Below, one piece after another: positions 1 through 4,642 of a DNA stretch of 6,598 bases. Every line of letters starts with the position of its first letter. Within the stretch, counting starts at the first letter, position 1. Origin of the DNA: Microcaldota archaeon. Its GTDB lineage: Archaea > Micrarchaeota > Micrarchaeia > Micrarchaeales > Micrarchaeaceae. A program made the translations under genes and the position numbers. The DNA lies in assembly GCA_021827955.1 (NCBI GenBank), contig JAKATY010000022.1:1-6598 (forward strand), read 5' to 3'. Below the pieces are notes generated by a model. That model made no database searches. It was given only the letters and a program-made list of their open reading frames with translations, and was not told where the DNA came from.

Positions 1-102
1 TATTCTTCGCAAATGCAAACTTTAATTTCTGTTTATAAAGCAGAGGCACCTAAACTAACAGATTACAAAACATATATATCTAAAAACAAAAAAGAATTTT
101 AA
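1..102 (+). CDS. C-terminal end of an unidentified protein (5' truncated by window edge)
   Basis: Frame 1 is open from the first base to a TAA at 100-102, giving 33 residues that end in the basic tail SKNKKEF. The stretch is hydrophilic with regular codons, and the other two plus frames are closed by stops within the first 40 bases. An internal ATG at 13 could start a 29-residue peptide, but no ribosome site precedes it, so a truncated longer gene is more likely. The segment is more AT-rich than the genes after 926. It converges on the micropeptide array across an AT-rich gap of 45 bases. No family can be recognised from so little sequence. Confidence 0.5.
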   Translation, partial: YSSQMQTLISVYKAEAPKLTDYKTYISKNKKEF

Positions 103-147
103 AAAGTAATTAAAAATTGTTAATAACTTGGCGTATTAAATTAGCAT
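103..147 (-). terminator. T-rich probable terminator of the micropeptide array
   Basis: On the minus strand, just after the stop of the last micropeptide gene, the DNA has runs of four and five or more T (around 101-119) in a nearly GC-free stretch. Archaeal RNA polymerase terminates at such oligo-T tracts without needing a hairpin. The same AT-rich gap separates the convergent plus-strand gene. Confidence 0.45.
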
Positions 148-249
148 TTAGAAAGGAGTTGGTCTTTTCCAGATTATCCTTCCTCCGTTGCCATCTCCGC
201 CCCCGCCACCGTTATTATCTCCGCCTTTCATACTTATTATTCCATACAT
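148..249 (-). CDS. Gly-rich micropeptide, copy A (33 aa), last gene of a tandem array
   Basis: Read on the minus strand, ATG at 249-247 to TAA at 150-148 encodes 33 residues. The order is a conserved N-terminus MYGIISMKGGD, a Gly/Asp/Asn-rich middle (residues 10-23), and a basic C-terminus RIIWKRPTPF. It is the same length as copy B and differs from it in five codons, four of them synonymous (16, 22, 24, 29). The only amino-acid change is N/S at residue 21. That pattern argues for selection on the peptide. A strong Shine-Dalgarno AGGTGATG (260-253) precedes the start by 3-4 bases. An in-frame ATG two codons upstream directly abuts AGGTG and has no counterpart in copy C, so the downstream ATG is preferred. 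No transmembrane segment or Sec signal is visible. MKGG could be read as a short double-glycine leader, but no peptidase or transporter is adjacent. Function unknown. Confidence 0.75.
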   Translation of the reverse strand: MYGIISMKGGDNNGGGGGDGNGGRIIWKRPTPF

Positions 250-252
250 TTT

Positions 253-262
253 CATCACCTTT
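253..262 (-). promoter_or_regulatory. Shine-Dalgarno site of micropeptide copy A
   Basis: The minus strand reads AAAGGTGATG just upstream of the ATG at 249. AGGTGAT is a seven-base match to the archaeal 16S tail AUCACCUCC. It lies in the 25-base spacer between the stop of copy B and the start of copy A, as expected for an internal operon gene. Confidence 0.7.
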
Positions 263-274
263 TAAGCATAGATT

Positions 275-376
275 TTAGAAAGGAGTTGGCCTTTTCCAGA
301 TTATTCTTCCGCCACTGCCATCTCCGCCGCCGCCACCGTTATTATCTCCGCCTTTCATACTTATTATTCCATACAT
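275..376 (-). CDS. Gly-rich micropeptide, copy B (33 aa), middle gene of a tandem array
   Basis: Minus-strand ATG at 376-374 to TAA at 277-275 encodes 33 residues, identical to copy A except Ser for Asn at residue 21. The first 11 residues are MYGIISMKGGD and the last ten are RIIWKRPTPF. Between them lies a run of five glycines flanked by Asp-containing turns (GGD and GDG). The peptide is net basic at the C-terminus and has one Trp and no Cys. A Shine-Dalgarno AGGTGATG sits at 387-380. The spacer to copy A is 25 bases and the spacer from the end of the copy C unit is 27 bases, and the two spacers share the sequence TGCTT followed by AAAAGGTGATGAA. The Asp/Gly turns slightly resemble calcium-binding repeats, but one short tract does not establish that. 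Function unknown. Confidence 0.75.
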   Translation of the reverse strand: MYGIISMKGGDNNGGGGGDGSGGRIIWKRPTPF

Positions 377-379
377 CTT

Positions 380-389
380 CATCACCTTT
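380..389 (-). promoter_or_regulatory. Shine-Dalgarno site of micropeptide copy B
   Basis: The minus strand reads AAAGGTGATG three bases before the ATG at 376. It matches the copy A site and is absent from the promoter-proximal copy C. Confidence 0.7.
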
Positions 390-451
390 TAAAAGCACGG
401 CCTTTAGAAAGAGCCGATCCTTTCAATCCTAAGCTTCTCTTCCGCCCATTT

Positions 452-505
452 TTAACACCCGGTAGCTGTTTTGTCTCCACCTTTCATACTTATTATTCCA
501 TACAT
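452..505 (-). CDS. Micropeptide copy C (17 aa), diverged and shortened first gene of the array
   Basis: Minus-strand ATG at 505-503 to TAA at 454-452 encodes 17 residues. The first 11, MYGIISMKGGD, match copies A and B exactly although codons 9 and 11 differ synonymously (GGT for GGC, GAC for GAT). It then diverges to KTATGC and stops. The rest of the unit stays recognisable: a second in-frame TAA at 406-404 falls exactly where copies A and B end, preceded by the same TTC codon and an aligned AGG four codons earlier. The whole unit is therefore 102 bases, like the others, with a stop at codon 18. It could be a decayed full-length copy, a real short variant ending in Cys, or a leader peptide. 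It lies directly behind the array promoter and lacks a Shine-Dalgarno site, as expected of a leaderless first gene. Confidence 0.5.
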   Translation of the reverse strand: MYGIISMKGGDKTATGC

Positions 506-528
506 TTTATCATTAAAGTACTGAAAAA

Positions 529-538
529 CTTTATATGG
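529..538 (-). promoter_or_regulatory. TATA box for the micropeptide array
   Basis: The minus strand reads CCATATAAAG, centred about 28 bases before the ATG of copy C. That places transcription start at or within a few bases of the ATG, so copy C would be translated from a leaderless mRNA. A second AT-rich element (ATTTAAGTAT, around 541-550) lies just upstream. Confidence 0.55.
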
Positions 539-550
539 AAATACTTAAAT

Positions 551-663
551 AGCTTAGCCTCAGCTACGTTTATTACCCTGTTTTTCTTTATTTAGAACCG
601 AGAATGGCAATACTGGAGCCTACAACCACCATAGCCGCAATTGCCACTGGTATGTAAAAATAG
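551..663. other. Intergenic stretch between the micropeptide promoter and tRNA-Lys
   Basis: No supported gene was found. The only coding-like signal is a 19-codon hydrophobic minus-strand frame (588-647), which needs a GTG start and has no ribosome site or TATA box at a useful distance. Termination of tRNA-Lys probably occurs at its right edge. Confidence 0.4.
656..660 (-). terminator. Oligo-T terminator of tRNA-Lys
   Basis: Three bases beyond the discriminator base of tRNA-Lys the minus strand has a run of five T, a typical archaeal termination signal. Confidence 0.5.
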
Positions 664-771
664 CGGGCCCGGTGGGAGTTTCACGGCTTCTTATGAGAAA
701 GAAAGCGCATTTTGAACCCACGACTGATGGGTTAAAAGCCCACCACTCTGGCCATGCTGAGTTACGGGCCC
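664..771 (-). tRNA. tRNA-Lys(UUU) with a 33-base intron in the T loop
   Basis: On the minus strand the acceptor stem GGGCCCG pairs with CGGGCCC (671-665), with G73 at 664. The D arm is ACTC/GAGT with G18-G19. The anticodon arm is GTGGG, loop CTTTTAA, CCCAT, giving anticodon UUU, with a G-U pair at 27-43. The variable loop is CAGTC and the T stem is GTGGG/CCCAC. The T loop is interrupted. Removing 678-710 restores the canonical loop TTCAAAT, placing the intron between positions 59 and 60. The exon-intron junctions fold as a bulge-helix-bulge: T stem, central four pairs TTCA/TGAA, bulges AAA and ACT, then an imperfect intron hairpin. CCA is not encoded. G73 and UUU agree with lysine identity. 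Confidence 0.9.
678..710 (-). other. Bulge-helix-bulge intron of tRNA-Lys (position 59/60)
   Basis: The 33-base intron begins with A at 710 and ends with C at 678 on the minus strand, assuming cleavage after the second base of each three-base bulge. The central helix pairs tRNA positions 54-57 (TTCA, 716-713) with the intron bases TGAA (683-680). The internal intron helix joins TG-GCTT-CTT with AAGAAGC-CG, with single bulged C and U. A cut shifted by one base in both bulges would give the loop TTCAACT instead. Confidence 0.8.
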
Positions 772-794
772 GTTGCAAGATATATTGCTCAAAA

Positions 795-805
795 TTTATT
801 TTAAA
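795..805 (-). promoter_or_regulatory. Putative TATA box of tRNA-Lys
   Basis: The minus strand reads TTTAAAATAAA, centred about 29 bases before the first base of the mature tRNA, the usual distance for an archaeal tRNA promoter with a short leader. A second AT stretch (TATATC) lies too close to be the box. Confidence 0.45.
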
Positions 806-897
806 CCTTTGCATGCAAGAAGCTTCATATATCGCATAACACAATATAAGCAATAGTCCAAATTGATACTAACCACTTTTGAATTTACAGGCACCTT

Positions 898-923
898 GCA
901 ACAAGTTGCTGCTTCTACAGCAG
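898..923 (-). terminator. Hairpin pair just after the metallopeptidase stop (possible 3' end structure)
   Basis: Directly downstream of the minus-strand stop at 926-928 are two short inverted repeats: CTGCT/AGCAG with a five-base loop (923-909), and GCAAC/GTTGC with a two-base loop (909-898). No T run follows at once, so this may be a 3' end stabiliser rather than a terminator, or chance. Confidence 0.25.
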
Positions 924-925
924 GC

Positions 926-1858
926 TTATTTTCTGCCATAGTTGATTGTAGGAGTATAACTGTTCAATACAGCATAGGCAGATATTGCAGACAGCATTGC
1001 CGAAATTTCAACTGCGGCTATCGAAACGGAATAGGAGGGATGCATGATCAGCGATTCGGAAATTGCGGAATAGAATACACCGCCAAGCAAAGCCCCAAAC
1101 GCTGCAGAGCCCAATACCGCCTTTGTGTTGCCGATACCCAGTTCCTTTATAAGTTGCTCTGCTTCTGCTCCGCCAGTGGGCAGCAGCAGCTTTTCGCCCT
1201 CTTCTGATCTTATCAGATCTGTTAATGTCTTCTCTGGATTGAAATCGTTCTTTGCAAACAGTGCCGCAATAAAGGCACGGGATCTTAGCCTGCCTGAGGT
1301 AGTAAATTCGGCTTCGTTTTCGCTGCTCTTTTTGATTAACCTGTGCAAGAAACGGGACATTGCCAATTCATCAAACCCCCTTCCAAAAAGAGGAGAAAGT
1401 AATGCACTTGTACGGTCATTTTTCTCAAGATCGCGCGTTATAAACGACGTAGCGAAGAAATCTGCCTTTTGCTCTTCAAAAGATCTCGAAGTGACTTTGT
1501 CTGCGCCTTTATTGCGGAGTTTATCATAATGCGCTTTATGGTATAACTCATGAGAGGTTACAAGCTCGAGAAGGTGCAGATCTCTCTTAATGTTGTTATA
1601 GTAAAAAGTTTCAATGTTTATGAATATATTATCAGGATAATCGAAAGTAAAGAACCCAAACTTGTGCTTTGTGCCAAATACGTCTTTTATCTGTAGTTTG
1701 CTCATAAATAATATCGATGGCTCAAGGAATATCTCTACTTTTGGAGTGCTTATGCGCTTCCCTGAGACTCCTTCGTAAAAATTGGAGGCTTCCCTAAGGA
1801 TGTTGCTTACAGACTCGGCAAGCTCGCTGCTTTTCTCATCCTTAAGAATAAACACCAT
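926..1858 (-). CDS. Membrane-anchored HExxH zinc metallopeptidase
   Basis: This 310-residue protein has the gluzincin-type zinc motif HELYH at 103-107 (His103 and His107 as ligands, Glu104 as general base). ExxAD at 129-133 (EQKADFFA) follows, with Glu129 the likely third ligand. This arrangement is shared by M48-like and ImmA/IrrE-like peptidases. The 21-residue gap between the motifs is short and closer to the ImmA type. The N-terminal 100 residues are soluble-looking. The C-terminus has two hydrophobic segments (about 247-269 and 277-298) in a Gly/Ala-rich helical hairpin, followed by the short tail NSYTPTINYGRK. No N-terminal signal is present, so the catalytic part probably faces the cytoplasm. 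The ATG at 1858 is supported by a TATA box 27 bases upstream and no Shine-Dalgarno site. The substrate is unknown. The peptidase fold is likely, the exact family is not. Confidence 0.8.
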   Translation of the reverse strand: MVFILKDEKSSELAESVSNILREASNFYEGVSGKRISTPKVEIFLEPSILFMSKLQIKDVFGTKHKFGFFTFDYPDNIFINIETFYYNNIKRDLHLLELVTSHELYHKAHYDKLRNKGADKVTSRSFEEQKADFFATSFITRDLEKNDRTSALLSPLFGRGFDELAMSRFLHRLIKKSSENEAEFTTSGRLRSRAFIAALFAKNDFNPEKTLTDLIRSEEGEKLLLPTGGAEAEQLIKELGIGNTKAVLGSAAFGALLGGVFYSAISESLIMHPSYSVSIAAVEISAMLSAISAYAVLNSYTPTINYGRK

Positions 1859-1881
1859 AATAGTAATTAGCGCTTTCCAAG

Positions 1882-1889
1882 ATATATAA
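1882..1889 (-). promoter_or_regulatory. TATA box of the metallopeptidase gene
   Basis: The minus strand reads TTATATAT centred 27 bases before the ATG at 1858, predicting a leaderless mRNA. The absence of a Shine-Dalgarno site before this start agrees. Confidence 0.65.
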
Positions 1890-1995
1890 GCATTTCTTTT
1901 GCTATTTTAACACGGGCGTTTTGCATAAACCAATGCGAAACAGATATATTAAGCGCCGCGCCTTGCTAAAGCGCAGGTCGCTGAAAGCAGTAGAG

Positions 1996-2004
1996 TTATA
2001 AATA
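1996..2004 (+). promoter_or_regulatory. TATA box of the deoxyribosyltransferase-RNase H operon
   Basis: TTATAAATA is centred 36 bases before the ATG at 2036, giving a predicted leader of about 10 bases that includes the partial Shine-Dalgarno TGTGATG. The identical nonamer precedes the AAA+ gene at 3029. Confidence 0.65.
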
Positions 2005-2035
2005 CCTTTCAAACCACAAAATCAAGTGTGATGCG

Positions 2036-2551
2036 ATGGAGAGGCCAAAGGTTTACGTTGCAAGCCCTCTTGGTTTTAATGCTATAGGCAGGGTTTACAT
2101 GAGGAGCTTGCTTTATCCTGCAATAGAAAAATTAGGTTTTGAAATATTAGATCCATGGGCATGGCAGCTGGGCAAAAGCGACAAGGAGATAAACGCTATG
2201 AATGAGGTGCCGCTTAGGCTAGAGGACGCACTCGGCCTGGGAAACACAAACATAAAAGAGATAAAGAACTGCAATATAATGGTCGCGGTGCTTGACGGAA
2301 GCGATATAGACAGCGGGGTTTCTTCGGAGATTGCGCTGGCTTCTGAGATAGGAAAGCCCGTATTCGGGCTGTATACCGATTTCAGGAAGAAGGGGGATAG
2401 CGAACTTGGTATAAATCTGCAGGTCGCAGCATTCATATTCAACTCCGGAGGAGAAGTATATCGCACGCTCGATGAGTTGCTTACTAAACTTTCCGAATTC
2501 GGCAAAAGATTTCAAGCCGTTAAAAAGAACATCACAAAAAGCAAGTTATAG
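2036..2551 (+). CDS. Nucleoside 2-deoxyribosyltransferase-family protein
   Basis: The 171 residues match the family layout. An N-terminal beta strand and substrate loop read VYVASPLGF (6-14). A central region contains NCNIMVAVLDG (78-88). The signature DIDSGVSSEIALASEIGKP (90-108) follows, in which Glu98 corresponds to the catalytic nucleophile and Asp92 to the nearby conserved Asp. TDFR (114-117) and Asn127 follow. Members transfer 2-deoxyribose between bases or, as in DNPH1-like enzymes, hydrolyse deoxynucleoside monophosphates; the sequence alone does not decide which. Length is typical (about 150-170) and the protein should be cytosolic, in nucleotide salvage or clean-up. The basic tail (KKNITKSKL) is extra. 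The ATG at 2036 is chosen because GTGATG lies just upstream and a TATA box sits 36 bases away. An ATG at 2031 is out of frame. The RNase H gene follows after 24 bases without its own TATA box. Confidence 0.85.
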   Translation: MERPKVYVASPLGFNAIGRVYMRSLLYPAIEKLGFEILDPWAWQLGKSDKEINAMNEVPLRLEDALGLGNTNIKEIKNCNIMVAVLDGSDIDSGVSSEIALASEIGKPVFGLYTDFRKKGDSELGINLQVAAFIFNSGGEVYRTLDELLTKLSEFGKRFQAVKKNITKSKL

Positions 2552-2575
2552 GCTTAGTCACGCGCTACGTGGCAG

Positions 2576-3034
2576 ATGAAAGCGTTGGAAAAGCTCACCA
2601 TATATACTGATGGCGCCTCAAGAGGCAATCCCGGCATAAGCGCCTCGGGCTATGAGATATACGAAAACGGCAAGCTCGTGGCAAGAGACGTTTTCTACAA
2701 CGGCATAAAGACAAACAACTATGCAGAGTACATAGCAGTAATAAAAGCGCTGGAATGGTGCACCAGGAACAAGGAGCCCAATAGCACAAGCGTAGAGCTT
2801 TTTTCCGACAGCACTTTGATAACGGGCCAGCTAGGCAGGGGCTACAAAGTCAAATCAGAGAATATTAAACGCCTGCATCTGAGAGCCTCGAGGTTGGCTT
2901 CAAAATTTGCCGAGGTGAAGTTCAACAATGTGCCAAGGGAGAATGCAGGCATACGCAGAGTGGACAGGGAGCTAAACAGGTTCCTCGATGTCGTAGAGAA
3001 AGAGGGGTCGCAAGATAATAAGCAAAAATTATAA
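2576..3034 (+). CDS. rnhA: Ribonuclease H, type 1 (RNase HI)
   Basis: The 152-residue protein has the complete RNase HI active site: Asp12 in YTDGASRGNPG (10-20), Glu51 in NNYAEY (47-52), Asp78 in FSDS (76-79) and Asp130 in RRVDRELN (127-134), after the usual VPREN (119-123). It degrades the RNA strand of RNA-DNA hybrids, such as R-loops and primers, in a metal-dependent reaction. The length equals the catalytic domain alone, with no N-terminal hybrid-binding domain. The basic handle of the E. coli enzyme appears reduced, as in other archaeal type 1 enzymes. It lies 24 bases behind the deoxyribosyltransferase-like gene, probably on the same transcript. The Shine-Dalgarno before ATG 2576 is weak (GTGGCAG). 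Its stop codon overlaps the TATA box of the next gene. Confidence 0.93.
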   Translation: MKALEKLTIYTDGASRGNPGISASGYEIYENGKLVARDVFYNGIKTNNYAEYIAVIKALEWCTRNKEPNSTSVELFSDSTLITGQLGRGYKVKSENIKRLHLRASRLASKFAEVKFNNVPRENAGIRRVDRELNRFLDVVEKEGSQDNKQKL

Positions 3035-3037
3035 ATA
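3029..3037 (+). promoter_or_regulatory. TATA box of the TPR-AAA+ gene, overlapping the rnhA stop
   Basis: TTATAAATA is centred 43 bases before ATG 3076, predicting a start near 3059 and a leader of about 17 bases. The TAA of rnhA (3032-3034) lies inside it. An AGGAG at 3050-3054 would lie at or before the transcription start and is probably not a ribosome site. Confidence 0.55.
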
Positions 3038-3075
3038 TTAGAAAACGTTAGGAGTAATCAATAAAGAATGAGAGC

Positions 3076-4617
3076 ATGGCTGAGGAAGGAGAAGAGCAGA
3101 AGACTAAGGAGGAGCAGGCCAAAGAGCACTGGAGGAACGGAAACGCGCTTTTCCAGGAGGGCAGCTTCGAAGAAGCAAAAGCTGCGTATACGAAAGCCAT
3201 AGAAGTAAATAGAGATTATGCCGATGCTTACTTCAACAGAGCACTCACAGAAAAGGTGCTTAATGAACCGATAAGCGCGATGCACGATCTGGAAAAGGTA
3301 ATGGAACTGCAACCTGACAGCCATGACGCGCCGTTCCTTATGGGAGATATAGCAGAAGGCAGGAATGACCTCATAGGGGCAAGGTACTGGTATGAAAAAT
3401 CACTTAACAGCAACCCTAATTTTTCTGAAGCGAAGAAGAAACTGGAAGAGATAGACATGAAGATGCACATAGATGCCAAAAACGACGAAAAAGAGGAAGA
3501 GGTGGAGATAAGCCAGCCCAAAAAAGGCGCAAAGTACAAAAACGATAAGGAGGTAAGCGAAAAGGCAGGTGAAAAAGACGTAATAGAAGAAGGACAGATA
3601 AAGAAAGTGGCATTTTACAAGTCAAATCTGAAGTTTGACAGTGTAATAGGCTCAAGGAAGGTAAAAGAGTACCTGTATGACAACGTGGTTCTCGCAATAC
3701 AGCATCCCGAGCTGTTCAAGAAGTATGGGAAGAAGCTTGGGGTTGGGCTCCTTATGTATGGGCCGCCAGGAGTGGGCAAAACCTATATGGTCAACGCCAT
3801 TGCGGGAGAGGCGGGGGCGAATGTCATAATAGCAAGGATAAACCAGATTGTGGATATGTATACGGGCAACACGGAAAAGAACCTGCATGCGATATTCCAG
3901 CAGGCGAGAGATAATACACCCTGTATAATATTTTTCGACGAGCTTGACGCATTAGGCATAAAAAGAGGAGGAGGAAGCCCGCAGGGCGAAAGCTCATCGA
4001 TAAGGCTCGCGGTAAACCAGTTCCTTACCGAAATGAACGGAGTGGAAGCGAATCCGGAGGGTATATTCGTAATAGGAGCAACGAACCAGCCGTGGGACAT
4101 AGACCCGGCGCTGAAAAGAAGCGGAAGATTCGGAGACAGCATATATATACCTCCGCCAAAGTACCGCGAGAGGGTTGAGCTTTTCAAGTTTTACACGAGG
4201 AACAAGCCAAAGGGAAGGCTAAATTATGGCAGGCTCGCAAGGGCTACAACAGGGTACACGCCTGCGGATATAGAAAGAATATGCGACAAAGCTGCAATGA
4301 GGCCGCTGCTGCACGAGCACAAGTACAACAAAGAGAGGAAACTGGACATGTCAGACATGCTTGCGATACTTAAAGACAAGGACATGAGCGGAAGCACGCT
4401 GGACGAATGGTACAGCATGGTAAAGAAAGACGTTATAAGCATCACTGAGACGCAGATAGTAGATGGAAAGAAGCAGCAGATAGTAAAAGAGGGAAAGCTT
4501 GACCCGCAGGAGAAGATCCTTTACAGGTCCATGATAAAGGATATCAAAAAGAACACTAATGGCACCAAGATATGGCTAAAGAAGGCAACGAGATGGTTTG
4601 CCGTGCACTTTTTCTGA
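3076..4617 (+). CDS. TPR-AAA+ ATPase fusion
   Basis: This 513-residue protein joins three exact 34-residue TPR repeats (15-48, 49-82, 83-116) to a single classical AAA+ module by a charged, probably flexible linker (about 133-175). AAA+ motifs are Walker A GPPGVGKT (229-236), pore-loop aromatic Tyr262 in MYTGN, Walker B IIFFDE (284-289), sensor 1 GATN (334-337), the second region of homology with Arg348 and Arg351 in LKRSGRFG, and a helical lid with GYTPADIE (393-400). All catalytic residues look intact. The lid continues into a WYSMVKKD-containing region reminiscent of the end of Vps4/katanin-like ATPases, then an aromatic, basic C-terminus (KATRWFAVHFF). Such ATPases form hexamers that thread or remodel proteins. 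The TPRs probably recruit the substrate, much as the MIT domain does in Vps4. The substrate is unknown. ATG 3076 follows a short leader, and an ATG at 3068 is out of frame. Confidence 0.9.
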   Translation: MAEEGEEQKTKEEQAKEHWRNGNALFQEGSFEEAKAAYTKAIEVNRDYADAYFNRALTEKVLNEPISAMHDLEKVMELQPDSHDAPFLMGDIAEGRNDLIGARYWYEKSLNSNPNFSEAKKKLEEIDMKMHIDAKNDEKEEEVEISQPKKGAKYKNDKEVSEKAGEKDVIEEGQIKKVAFYKSNLKFDSVIGSRKVKEYLYDNVVLAIQHPELFKKYGKKLGVGLLMYGPPGVGKTYMVNAIAGEAGANVIIARINQIVDMYTGNTEKNLHAIFQQARDNTPCIIFFDELDALGIKRGGGSPQGESSSIRLAVNQFLTEMNGVEANPEGIFVIGATNQPWDIDPALKRSGRFGDSIYIPPPKYRERVELFKFYTRNKPKGRLNYGRLARATTGYTPADIERICDKAAMRPLLHEHKYNKERKLDMSDMLAILKDKDMSGSTLDEWYSMVKKDVISITETQIVDGKKQQIVKEGKLDPQEKILYRSMIKDIKKNTNGTKIWLKKATRWFAVHFF

Positions 4618-4642
4618 AGCATTGCGATGCGGCATTTAGATG

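Larger units (their letters stand above)
148..505 (-). repeat. Tandem array of three units of 102 bases, spaced 25 and 27 bases
   Basis: Three directly repeated units (148-249, 275-376, 404-505) have identical length. Units A and B are about 94% identical by base comparison (six differences in 102). Unit C matches them at its first 33 bases and its last few, with a divergent middle. The spacers also match, including the ribosome site. The DNA just after unit A begins like a spacer too (ATGCTAATTTAA against ATGCTTAAAA), suggesting duplication of a gene-plus-spacer block. Confidence 0.85.

Noticed and set aside
151..158. Shine-Dalgarno-like AAGGAG on the plus strand in copies A and B
   Set aside because: It is the complement of the Pro-Phe codons near the peptide end, and no plus-strand ORF follows it.
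243..255. Upstream in-frame ATG giving a 35-residue peptide (MKMYG...) for copies A and B
   Set aside because: This ATG directly abuts AGGTG, leaving no room for ribosome spacing, and copy C has no equivalent codon.
148..505. CRISPR-like or DNA-level repeat interpretation of the three repeats
   Set aside because: The units are 102 bases with only 25-27-base conserved spacers, the opposite of repeat-spacer arrangement, and the differences follow codon structure.
664..771. tRNA-Lys as the attachment site of an integrated element
   Set aside because: No second copy of the tRNA 3' end, integrase or other mobile-element gene is visible in the window.
620..853. 77-codon minus-strand ORF
   Set aside because: It runs straight through the whole tRNA-Lys gene including its intron and promoter; the reading frame is an accident of the tRNA sequence.
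863..1207. 114-codon plus-strand ORF
   Set aside because: It lies antisense to the C-terminal membrane part of the metallopeptidase, is Cys-rich and low in plausibility, and has no ribosome site.
4619..4630. Four-pair hairpin GCAT/ATGC after the AAA+ stop codon as a terminator
   Set aside because: The stem is too short, no T run follows, and it lies in the tight gap before the convergent tRNA-His.
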